The position numbers and the translations under genes were made by a program. Below the pieces are notes generated by a model, which was given only the letters and a program-made list of their open reading frames with translations, was not told the origin of the DNA and made no database searches. Shown here piece after piece: positions 1 to 11,370 of a stretch of 64,000 nucleotides of DNA (its first letter is position 1; the number at the start of each line of letters is the position of its first letter). The stretch spans positions 3,196,501 through 3,260,500 of the forward strand of contig BSDZ01000094.1 of assembly GCA_030268105.1 (NCBI GenBank), given 5' to 3'. This DNA is from Volvox africanus. Taxonomy: Eukaryota; Chlorophyta; Chlorophyceae; Chlamydomonadales; Volvocaceae.

Positions 1-726
1 ACAGCTACCTGCCTCGCCTTCGGTCTCATCGTGTCCCTTGTCAAAAATCTTCGCCCTTTCAAAAGATCATATACGATAGCCACAACCCACTACACACACA
101 CGCAGTGCCGCAGTAACGCACAGCAAGTTCTTGAGCGCGCCTCGCCTCTGGACGGGCTGAGCATGCACACCATCCAATTCCAGGCAAGCAACTCACGTTG
201 CTACGCCGTCACGTTTCGCGTCCAGCGAGCCATCCCACCTCTGCCCACCTCCTCACGACACTGAAGGCGTACATATCTTCAGGGCATGCAGGCGTACAGT
301 TGACATCTCTTTAAAACCAACGGACTTAAAACCAAGTCGGCAAGAAACGTCCGCGTCTTGATGACACCCGCTCTCCTTTGTGAATGCATGCATTGTCGCT
401 GTGGCAGGCAGCTCAAATGTGCGACATGAGCAGCCGGCGGCACATTTGCTTGCTGCCGGGCCTGTCTGGGCTGTCAAGCCCCACCCGCCCACTGGATCAA
501 TGGGGCAGACCCTACGGCCGCCACTCCGCGACCTTGCATAATCACTCCGAAACCAAAGTAGCTGCAACAGTGACGCTGCAGCGGCCCCTCGGGACCGCCG
601 CCGGCTGCTCCAGGTGAATGTCAGGCGCGTCCGGGTGGCCAGTTGGGCGGCCCTCTAGGCATTGCCAGTCTACCGGAGGCAGCGACGTCGCGTCCACCGA
701 CAGGGCGGAAAAGGAACGAGGGTTGC
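1..726. other. 3' flank of first DUF506 gene; no gene seen
   Basis: Open frames here are short and overlap each other on both strands. I see no conserved domain, tRNA-like fold or simple repeat. On the minus strand this is the region downstream of the DUF506 stop codon at 727, so it probably includes that gene's 3' untranslated region. Confidence 0.4.
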
Positions 727-2250
727 TCACGCAGTCAAGGTGGTGTTATGCACCACAACGGTGGACGCCGATGGCACCGGTGATGGTGGCACCGCCATTG
801 CCTCAGCCATCACGGCCAGTGGCCCCAGCAGTAACTTGGCCGACAGCAGGCCCACACCCAGGCTGGGGCAGGGCAGCATGCCTGTGCACGTGGGTCGGTG
901 ACGCCTGAGGAAGAACGCCCCGGTCGGCGCCGCGGCGTCACTCGCAGGTGACCCCACGAGGCTTGGGGTATCGTACACGTGGAGGGGCGAGTTGCCGTCA
1001 CTGGTTTCGGAGGCGAAAAGAAAGCTGCTGGTGTCATCGTGAGCTAACGGCACCCCGCACGGTGAAGCGCACTCGTCCAGAGCCTCACCCGCGCTGGAAT
1101 ACGAACGAGCATCGGTCTCTGGCCTGCTGCAGGTTGCACTGCCTCTTAGGCTGTGACCGTAATTGTGATCAAGACCATGGTCATCACCGGCCTCGGGAGT
1201 AGCTGCATGAGGCCTCCGGCACACGCCCAGGGACCCCGCATTGTTGACGTCGAAGCCCACCACGACACTAGCTCGGGGACAACAGCCCAGAGAAGGACAA
1301 GGTCGATCAGCTATGATGCCGGGAGGTGTCACAGTCCAGGACAGCGCAGATAGGCAGCGAACTCCACCGCCATCGAGGGCTTGGATCAGCGAGGGTGAGG
1401 AGGTAGCAACACCGCTGCTAGGGGAAAAGGGCAGATTAGTAGCCTTGGCGGCAGTACCGGTACGACCAATCTGCAGAGGTTGCATGGAGACCGCAGCCAG
1501 GGGCACGCTGGGGAGCCGGGAGTGCGCAGTTTGGGTCTCACTTGGCCGCGGGGTCAGGTCGTGGATGCGCGCCGGGTGGGGGAGCCACTTGCTGAGCATG
1601 GCCGCTTCCCGGCGCCATGGAGGGAGAGGGAGGCCCTCCCGCTGGAAGGAGTCGGCCATCAGCGCGCACAGTAACTGAATCACCGGGACTAAACGGCAGC
1701 TGCCTCCCACGAACACGTCGGGCGTTCGACTAAGCACGTATTCGTAGTCGGGTGACGGGTGCGGGATTGCAAAGTGCTGCCTCAAAGACGGCTCGACGAT
1801 GAACTCCATACCGTGGAACTCGCCCGTGCCGTGAACCACGAGGAACATGTGTCGGAGGGACCTGTTAGGAAATGGGAGTTGATTCGAAGGTTTTAAGCAA
1901 GGCTTGCTTCCTGTCCGTAATAGACCATGTCCATGAATGGGTCACACATTTATTTAACGGCTCGAATACCCTGGACATGAATGGATACAAGTTGTGCGCA
2001 TGGAGGGCGATGATACTTACTTGAAGCATTCGCTATTGCCTCCACCCAGCGCCGTTCGTAGGTTGACCTCGTAGCCGAGATCTGCAAGTGCTGACGCTAA
2101 GGTATATAAAGCTTCCGGCAAGTGGAGATCGGAGTTGAAACGTCCAAGCAACGCGGTAACGTCCCGGTGAAGCTGCGCAGAGAGGTGCGGCGGTTGATAG
2201 ATTTCTTTACCGATCCACCCATTAAAAAGGCCACCAGGCTCAAAAATATA
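727..2250 (-). CDS. DUF506 (PDDEXK_6) family protein, copy 1, 5' end incomplete
   Basis: Two exons are supported: about 2250-2021 and 1861-727. The donor at 2020 reads GTAAGT and the acceptor next to 1861 reads AACAG; the join restores a Lys codon. The first exon contains RTALGGG followed by a Cys-Phe-Lys, the second FIVEP, PDVFVGGSCRLVPVIQ and PPWRREAAMLSKWLP. These match the conserved blocks of the plant DUF506 family, which Pfam places in the PD-(D/E)XK nuclease-like superfamily as PDDEXK_6. The remaining roughly 270 C-terminal residues are low complexity and unrecognised. An in-frame stop just upstream of 2250 and a possible acceptor there mean that one or more 5' exons are not located. 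The biochemical role of this family is not well known. The paralogue lies 4 kb away on the same strand. Confidence 0.75.
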
Positions 2251-5200
2251 CTAGAACATATGCACTTAATGCATCCTGATCGACGCGATCTTTCTTCAGC
2301 CCCGGAAAAAGGACCATAAACAGCCCTGTGCCCATTTCCCAGTTTCCAGGCCATCTGCAGCGACTTGCCCTCCGGTTCCAAGCGCATTCAAGATGACTAC
2401 GCAAATATCACGAAACGACATACGCCATCCCATGGCCACACCTGCCGCCCCAGCGCTGAAGGTTGCCTCGCGGTAAGCTCAATCCTGCGCGCCAGAGCTT
2501 CAATTGCAGCCTTATCTGATAATGAATCGCCGCCGCATTGGTAACTACCGTGGTTGGCCTCCTACGATTCAGAAGTTGAAAAAGTCAGTCTTGCCGGATT
2601 CTCCTGGTTGGCCCAAGGCGCGTTGGAAGCAGATTTAAGAATAGGCACACCTCCAAATCGAAAAGGAAGTTTGCCGCTGACTCCATAAGTCCGCAAACGT
2701 TGGAGGTATTCCAGGATATTTATGTCGACCAAAGATATTTCCTTCGTGGAGGGTCTTCAATTTTGCCCTCTTATATACAACTGTTTTCCACACATACTAT
2801 TAGCTACCTGCATGATTACGTCAAGGATTCAGGTAATGTACACATTGATTGTAAGGGGGTCATGGTGCAAAAGTGTCCTGCAAAAGTGTCACTGGATTCG
2901 GCGAACATTGAAAGGTGTAATGCTGCATCATTTTGCTTATGGTTAATGCAGGAAAAGTTACATTTTATTTACTTATTCGTCTCATGCATACAGGTGCATG
3001 TTTTCTGGTTCAATTACTCGTTTTGTGAATATGACCTTTTGCGGTTAAGCAACATAACCACAGGCAATATCTTGGGATACGTTTTATCCTTTAATACTTT
3101 ACCTTTAATTTATAATGTACCTGGCAAACGTAGAACTCTCTGACTTCTTTTTGGCAGTGAGGCCTTGTCCCCTGACGTTGTCCAAACTCGGAACGACATT
3201 TGGTCTCCCCATATGGACTTGACTTGACAAATTATATAATCGCGTCGCACCGTCATACTTTATCGAATCTTGATATAAGGTCAAAGGGTCTCTGATGCAG
3301 GCAATTTGACCTTGTGCTGAAGTGGCGTGGAACCAGAACAAGTTTCCCTGCTAAAATAAGCAGTTGACCCATTCCGATCTTAACGGGAACCTGAATGAAA
3401 GCCCTGGATAGTGGAGGCCATGAACAACATCGGTCGACCGCCCACCATGGCGTCGTTAAGACGTCGTTAACACGTTCGACGTACAGGTGCCGCAATGTAC
3501 TAACGCGTGCTTAGGCTCCTTCGGTTGTGCCTGCCTGTTTGAAAGGACTTACAGCTGGCCCCAGGACTGCGATGTGCCTGATGCTAACTGGCAGCCCTGG
3601 GCCCCTGGATCGCACTACGCAACACCTCCCCCTTCGCACAGCGCCTCCCAGGACCTCCGAGCGGCACCAGTCTGCCATCGTAGCCGGGACAAGGTGCACT
3701 TGTAGACTCTGGTAATACTGCCACAGAGATTCTCTGGATCACACACTGCCAAAAGATGCTGGAAATGTTTGGTCATCAAGACACACAGAACCTGCCTTAT
3801 ATGTTTTCCCTAACGGGCTGCGGATTGAAACAGACACGAGAACTGAGACACCTGTGCCGGTGTTGCAGCAAATGCTATGATGCAGCAGTTGACGGGGCAT
3901 GTTCTAACATACTATCTCAGATACGGGCTGTGGTGCCATATCCAGCCCTGTGCAGCTGTTGAGGAGAAAGGCTGTAAATGCCTGTGCAGAACAGCCACAC
4001 TTATCCACCACCGGATGAAGTAATCACTTGTTGGTGTTCACATTTGAGACAGCCGCGATGTAGGCATAAGCAGTAAGGCGCTTCCGCCCCTAGTCACGAA
4101 TTGCCAGGCAGGCGTATGTCCACGCATCAACCAACGGCGATGCACATGCCACATTATATAGCCCTAGTCTGTGCGCATGCATGTACACAGCCCTTGTACG
4201 GACTCGTCCCAACCATTCGTTTATTCGTTGAGGACGGCTGTAAGAGGAAACGACCAAACACCGTCACGGTTGCGATCAGATGCTCTCTCAAGTGCACTAG
4301 CCTTTCATGCCGTACATGAGCACTGCACTACTGAGGGCCCTAGTTCTTGCCAACTCTCCTTCACCCTCGTCCTGCCGGCTGCTGCTGCATGTATCCGACC
4401 GCGAAGTGTGTCATTGGCGGCGGCCAACGTAAGGCTCTGCTACGGGCCTTCGCCACCACTATTTCCGTACTGTCGAGGAGCATTCACTTTCGCCGCAACA
4501 ACAGAAGTGATGCATCTTGAATTTCAAGAGGGGTCAACGGACCTCCGTCTCAACGCTGCCCAAGGAACAATAATCGTGCATCTGGGCCTCTGACCAGCTG
4601 GCCACACCCTCCACTCTTCCGTCCCGTGGGCATATCATTGCTCCACTTAGCCCCCCTCGGCGCCTAGACGAAAGAAAAACCTCACCCGCTGGCAACTAAA
4701 GCCTGCGCTCACCCCTCTCAGTGCACAAGGCGGTTTCGCAAGCGGTCGTCATACGGCCCAGCAACCGCAACGTGACAACAATCAAGTGAACGAGAGCCAG
4801 CAACACGCATGGCCTAGCTCATTTTAAAGTGCATATTTACCCTAGGCTTTCCTAAAGCCTTTAAACCACGCCGCTCCACGTTTGTCCTTTCCCACCTAGG
4901 TTACCTACAAGACGCGATGTTGCATGCGGAAGTAACATGATTCCCTCGGTAGTACAGATTCAATAAAAAGCGGGCTGTCGCAATCGTCGGGGCTTGCGCA
5001 ATCCAGTAGCGCCATTCGATGTGAGAATTCGATGAAGCTGGAATGAAAGGTGCGGGGAGCGCTATCAAGGTCCCACCACACCAAGGTCCCCACCACCAGC
5101 TAGGGCCACACAGGCTGCCTATTGCTGCCGATGGATCGCTTCAGCTCCCATTAGGGTCGAATTGCATCTCTGGCTTTGTGGCGTTGTTGAAAATCCTGTC

Positions 5201-6426
5201 GGCTCAATAGCTTTCAAAAGATGAACGAGAAGGACAAACCGCGACCCGGGCAGCCGTACCCCTCACACTCGGCACCACCAGAAATGCCGTACATGTCAGC
5301 ACGACATACCATACATATCGCACAGCACCGGACGTACATGAACATAGAAAGGAAGGCGGCTTGCGTGCCGCATGCGGGCCGATGTGCGCACCCTCTTGCG
5401 ATCTAGGTCATCGTCCGTGCATACGGCAAGCATCTGCATACCACGAGCGAGCGTCCCCTCCCTAGTACGCTGTGTCCTGCCACATGCCCCCCAGCAGACC
5501 GCGGCCTGTACTACAATACACCGTGCCAGGGCCCCGGGAACCCGGCACGGCTCCGAAAGCAAACCACGGATTGGATCACGTCGTTAACGGAGGACAAAAT
5601 TACGTTCCAACAAACAGAACAGTGAACAGGTGCTCCACACATCCACACATGCGCTCAAGAATAAGGCCGCGGGCATCACATCTACTCGTGCACGGCAAAA
5701 GATGTCGTTCCCATTTTCTGCGCTGTACGATAATATTTGAATTTTAATTACAGGCTATACCCCTGGTGGGTCGGTGCGTCCGTGCAAGGAATCCCAACGC
5801 CTGTAGGAATGTGACTAGCTGAAGAAATTTGTACAGAAGTACAAGGAGGGCGTTAAACACTCATTCAGTTATCCGCAGAACAACTGCCGCTACATGGGCC
5901 TCCCCGTCATCCTGAGTACTTCCGCAAGGACGCAACCACATTACTCCCTCCCTCAGCCGGTCGGCGCCTTCTGCTGTACACAATGAACAAGGATTTCCTC
6001 CCATCGCACTTCACCAATGCCTATTTAGGTAACCAAAACTTGAAGTGTGACGGTCTTTCTAAGGTTCCCGCATGGCGTAACACGCCCACCTGGGCCTCCT
6101 ACCTGCCTCTCCTGGCATGCCGCGCCCCGCCTCACGCATCCCACCCCTCCACTGCAGCACCTCCGCCGCCGCACCCCGTTCTCTTCCTCCCTCCGCTTCT
6201 ACATTCTTCGGGACACAGAAGACGCAGCTGATTCCCGCCAAATCGGCTGCAGGGCCACCGCCACCGCCGCCACCGCTGCTGCTGCTGTTGGCCTGGGATC
6301 TTGGGATTTTCGCTGATCCCGACCAGCTTCCACACTGACGATTGAAGGGTTTCTCAATGCGCATAAAAGCACCCAGAAGTACGAAGCATAAGGCCTCCCA
6401 AAAGCCGTGTCCAGGTGGTGAATGTT
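2251..6426. other. Intergenic region; no supported gene
   Basis: About 4.2 kb between the two DUF506 copies. It contains only short overlapping frames; the longest (2700-3143, 147 codons) is in AT-rich sequence, and I see no domain in it. Upstream exons of DUF506 copy 1 may lie just right of 2250 but could not be identified. At 6240-6290 there is a CCACCG/CTG-rich simple-sequence patch. A TTACA (minus-strand TGTAA) at 5748-5752 could be the polyadenylation signal of copy 2, but it is about 675 bp beyond the stop. Confidence 0.4.
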
Positions 6427-8421
6427 TCAAAGCTGCGAAGTTGCAGGGGCCTCCGGAACAGCGTCCTGCTCCCCCGCCTCAGAGTCCCGCCCTTGCGCCT
6501 GCGGAAGGCCGCACTGATCCTGTTTAGGGGACGCGACTTGGAATCCCATCCGAATCCGGTGGATGGGCGCCTCTCCCCAATACGCTGGAGGCCGCGTTTC
6601 CAGAACCCCACTTTGGTGACGGTAGGGGTGTTGATGTTGGTTGCGGGGATGGAAGCACTCCCCGGCAGCTGCCGCTCCTGGAGGGGGTTGTTGGAAATGA
6701 GACGCTAGAAGGCTGCTGCTGTGGCCGCCACCCCTCCGCACGCTGGAGCACACCGCTGCCCCCGTCTGCGCGGTCTCCGCACCGCCGCTGGAGGCTGATG
6801 TCGTGCACCGTAAGCGTGAAAGGCCCGCATGGGCCCCAGGGACGGCGCCCGGCGGCCCTGTCCCGTAAGCCCCCGATGGCGGCGACGGACCTTCCGTGTC
6901 GGAGCTGCACCCGCCGGCGCCGCCAAACGGTATGAAACTGGTCGTCGCGTACGTCCACTCATCCCGGGACTCCGCATGCTGCTGTTGTACGGCAGCACCG
7001 CCTGCAGAAGCCTGTAATTGTTGCCTCTGTTGAACCCCCCGTCCGAAGAGCGGGTCGCTGATCCTTAGGAAGCTTGATGCAGCGTCGGAGCTGGAACTGC
7101 CAGCGCCCACGGAGCCCGATGGGGCTCCTTGCAGCACGTTACGGTGGTACTCAGCGGCGCGGTGCGGTGGTGCGCTTGCACGGCTGAAGGACACGTCCCG
7201 CATGCGGTTCGGCAGCCACTTGCTGAGCATCGATTGTGTCCGCCTCCAGGGAGGCAGAGTGAGAGCCTTACGCTCAAATGAGTCCGCCATCGCCTCGCAC
7301 AGCACCTAAGGTGGCAACGAGCAAAGCACCCCGCAATGCGTAATCATGGGGTTGGGTCGAGGTTGCTAATGTGCCCGTTAAATTGCAGTGAGTGAGGCCG
7401 AGTGAGGCAAATACACTTGCCTATGTTACCATTACCAAGCTCTGGGTGCCGGTGCTTAGGATGGAGACAGGTCGGTGAGGAAGAGACAGAGGCTGTGAGT
7501 GTGCGTTAGTGTGTACCACTCCAGGGGTACGCGGGCTGGGCGCAAGACGATGGTGGATAAGATGGGGACATGAGCATTGGTAGAGCGCTGGTTACCCTCC
7601 CCCCCGGCGTGGTTAGGGGCTAAGGCTGCAAGGGAAGGGGGCAGCCCCTAGGAAAAGTGCATACAGGCGGCGCACCTGTACGATGGGAACCAACCGAGAT
7701 CCGATACCAACAAAAACGTCGGGTGCCTTTTCCAAAAGATCTGAATACTCCTCGGTCGGGTGGGGAATCAGAAAGTGTTCGCGGAAGCGTGGCTCCACTA
7801 TAAACTCGACACCCGCATAGTCATCGTGCCCTCGCACAGTCAGAAACTCATGTCGCAAGTTCCTGTATAATACGTCACGATACCGGAACGGAAATGCGTA
7901 AGGATGTCAGCATCTATCGCATCTTCGGTTTAGGGTTCAAGAGGAGACGCTGGACTGATCGGCCCTCACACAGCCAAGAAACCTCAATGCTGCATTTAAT
8001 AGAAAACCTGAGAACTTGGTCGTGATGCAATCAGGGTAGCATGCACGAAATGTTTCATCACGTTAAGGTCGTTGTTTCACAGCAGCAGCCGACGCGACTT
8101 GCGTCAGTATAACAGTACGGTAATGAGTGAAATCTGTAGCGATATACGAACGCGCGCTCTTTGGTTTGGGCAAAAGTAGATTCTGATTTTGGGAGTATCA
8201 TCTTAGCTCACTGACCTGAAGCATGCGGTGCCGCCGCCGAGAGCGGTCCGGACATTTACGGAGTAACCCACTGCCGACAGCTTTGTCGCGAGAAGAATTG
8301 CATCTGGATCTCTCTCTTCATCCATAAAATACCGCACGTCTCGCAATAGCTGCGAATAGGCCGGTAGGGTCGTCCCGTACAAATACGTAAGCGCATGTAC
8401 ATTCCAAGGCGGCGCAAACAT
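6427..8421 (-). CDS. DUF506 (PDDEXK_6) family protein, copy 2
   Basis: Three exons on the minus strand: 8421-8216, 7862-7676 and 7305-6427 (206, 187 and 879 nt, total 424 codons with stop). Donors are GTCAGT and GTGCGC; acceptors are TATACAG and CCTTAG; all phases close. Conserved blocks: VGYSVNVRTALGGG near residues 52-65, VEFIVEPRFREHFLIPHP, APDVFVGIGSRLVPIVQ, then after the second intron CEAMADSFERKALTLPPWRR and MLSKWLP. The order and spacing match copy 1 and the plant DUF506 family. The C-terminal 230 residues are Ser/Gly/Gln-rich and unrecognised. The second intron is absent at the equivalent site of copy 1. The ATG at 8421 is preceded by a TTACAAG that could be an acceptor, so further 5' coding exons are possible. 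Confidence 0.8.
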
Positions 8422-11370
8422 CTTGTAAGGACAATGAAATTAAACACGGTCAATAATACACAGAATATACTGGGAAGCCATGATGGGATCTTTTGATGTA
8501 CATAAAACGGCGAAACGGAGCAAACCTTCGAAGGTTACAGAGTAACGAACCAAGTTAACTGCTCCTGACACGAGAAGAGGCTAAGCTGTGCTACTGAGAC
8601 GTCATTTGATGTTTGTACTCCGTAGCGATAAAACTAAAGGGACCAAACCCGATTCGTTAGGAAAGGTTAGGATTACTTGGCATATGCTCTCCCTTTCGCC
8701 GCCAGTCACAACTTTTGCAACGCACGCTATAATCATGCCACATACCTTCAAAGTATAGGAGTTATCAGGTAAGCTGAAATGGCTGAGTTTCTCTTTGTTA
8801 TGGGCCAGTCGTTCTTTGCTGTGGGGAGCGGGCTGCACGATATCTCGCGGTGCCTCCTCAACCTGCGGGGGCGGTTTTTTAAGACATTGGTAACAATTAA
8901 ATATTCAATACAACAATTGATAAGGTTTAATGCGTCAGGTTGTTCGACCATAGCTACTCACTGCCGGCTGTGCCGAAACGTTCCAGGTACGCGACACCTC
9001 TGACACCATTGTGATTGTCACAGTTGTGATCAACCTACCTCACAATCGAACACCAAGCTCCCAAGCCCAATCGTTGCGTTTGGCATAGCAGCGGCCATCG
9101 TCGCTGGGAACACAGGCAATGCAGTAGGCTGCAATGAAAGCGTGTAAGCCATTGCTTATCTCATATTTATAAGTTTAGGAATTGTCTATGTAGATAGCAC
9201 TGGGTTCTTCTGAAACGCATATGCCATGACGCGCATCATGTGTACGGGAGCCATCCGTAAGTGCGTTTTGAGTCAATAGCCCGCTTCATTTGGCTTGTTA
9301 GTGATACGATTCTACACAAAAATATGGTCACCTTGTTCTTCCTACTTTGATTATTGAAGTGGTTCGTTTTCGTGATCTCACGGAAAGAAGGCACACGGCC
9401 ACAGCTAGTTCGGCAGGCCCTGGCACAGGCCTCTAGGACGGACGAGTGGCTAACGTGTATAAAACCTTCAAACCTAGAAAACGGAAATCGCAAAAGTTCA
9501 ATACCTGGATAGCCGGTTGACTAGCTGGCAAGCGCACGACTGTATGTTTGGCGGAACAAATCTCTGAAGCTTCTAGACTGAAACACCGGCTGCACTGCTT
9601 CCACAGTAATCGACGACAGACGGTCAGACTGACATTTGTATATCCCTCTAAAATTCCTCGGATAATGCCGCCCCCAGAACAATTTGCACTACTACATCGG
9701 AGCGTAACATCTCAGTGCTGCAGGATTGCGTTATATTAGGCATAGCAAAATGCGAACCTTGAAATATGTCATAATTTCCACCACCTATTTTTCCTCTTGT
9801 TATCCTCACAAAGCTTGAGACGAAGACACGAACAAGACTAACTAGAACGCGCAATGTCCGGCACGCCCAGCAAACCGATGGACACATACACAAGGCCCTG
9901 GAACAGAGCGGATGCGTGCAACCCACAGTCCGAGAGTTCACCTTGTCGCATGGGAACCAAACGATACTTGACATCACACTCGCTCGCCATTATTCATAGC
10001 ATTGGCAAAGTGTTCCTCGGAGGTGGAAAAGAGCACCGAGGGATAACGCACTTCTTTTCCGACTCGAGAAGCGTTACGCGAACCTTGTGGACCCAGGCTG
10101 CCCTGTCGCCCGGCTCAACGAATATCAATTATTAAAATACCAATAAATTGCTAGGCAGGGGACGTCCATAAGTTGGCGCAACTTGCAATTTCAGTCTGAC
10201 AACGTTCACCCTTCTGAGCAACCAGAGCCGCCAAGCGTGACATTTATCCCTGCTACTTCCTTTGGCTACTAGCAACGAAATGGGGTTAAGACTATCCCAA
10301 ACGACCTGCAAGACCACTGCGAGCGATGGCAGTGCAGTCGCATAGCCTTACAGACCCCGCTGCGTCGTAGACACTGTACACGATGCAATCATCCGCAGCC
10401 CCCAAGGGGGCCGTCATCCATGCCATCTGCCAGTGTGTGCTCTGGCCATGGACGGCTGGGTCACGGGGTGCGACAAAATCCGCCAATATTGTCCCGCTTC
10501 GATTTGTCGCTGCCTTCAATGAAAGAAATTCATTGAAAGCTAGGCGAAGGGATACGTCATGAAAAGCAACAGATGAGCATACAACACAAGAAATGTGCAT
10601 GAAGGGCTCGTGGGATAAGGGACAAGCTGCCCCTCCCTTAAAAAACAACTAAGATAAATATAAATTGTCGGGATCCTTATCCCTGAAGGAAATGCGGAAC
10701 ACATCCTAAGTTTCCTTCCAGATGTGTAACAGAACTCGTGCAATTCCCAGTTCATCAACACATGGGGTCGCACTAAGTGGACACATCACATGCATCGGCA
10801 TGCCGGTATGGTACCTCCGCGTTTGGCCCAATCTGTGCCCTTCTATTTTAAGGCACGGTGCGCAGCGTGTTGCCTATTTTGGCGCACAGCCGACCCAAAC
10901 TCGCACCTCCCACGTTACAGCCACGCGTGGCCACTGGTAACCCGGGCCATGCACCGCTTAAGCTCCTCGATTTCTTCACCCTGTACCTGAATTTTTGATA
11001 TCGCCTGGTTGGGCAAGTAAAGCCAAGCGGAATGGGGGAGCCGAAGCACGAATTTAGGTAGCACGACACGGTTATGTAGATGCGGGTGTATGTCGTAAAA
11101 AGGGGACATCTCAGCGGCGCTAGAGTGGGCGCTTTGAAGGCTCGCACAACATGGCTGCAACCTACGAGCGTACCCCTAGCAGCCTGCTGCATGCTCCCCA
11201 CGGTCAAGGGTACCACAACCCGTTCGCCACGCCGCATGCTGACACATACACGTACACACACACTGCGCGTGCACACACACAACCAGCTGCCTGCTTACAG
11301 CCGAGAACCGCCCCCGTTATACTGCAGCCATTATACTGCAACAAGCTTTCGTTGCTGGTTACCCCAGGGC
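8422..11370. other. Intergenic region; no supported gene
   Basis: About 2.9 kb between DUF506 copy 2 and the coiled-coil gene. Only short frames without recognisable domains; the minus-strand frame at 10292-10648 (118 codons) was examined and shows no family signature. Upstream exons or the promoter of DUF506 copy 2 would lie in the left part. The right end should contain the 3' untranslated region of the coiled-coil gene. Confidence 0.4.
11295..11299 (-). promoter_or_regulatory. TGTAA polyadenylation signal of the coiled-coil gene
   Basis: TTACA on the plus strand, so TGTAA on the coding strand, about 72 bp past the stop at 11371. TGTAA is the established polyadenylation signal of volvocine algae. 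The short distance supports the last exon proposed for this gene. Confidence 0.5.

Noticed and set aside
2700..3143. 147-codon plus-strand frame
   Set aside because: AT-rich, no recognisable motif, no splice context and no paralogue; compatible with chance.
10292..10648. 118-codon minus-strand frame
   Set aside because: No family signature and overlapped by other short frames; not enough to call a gene.
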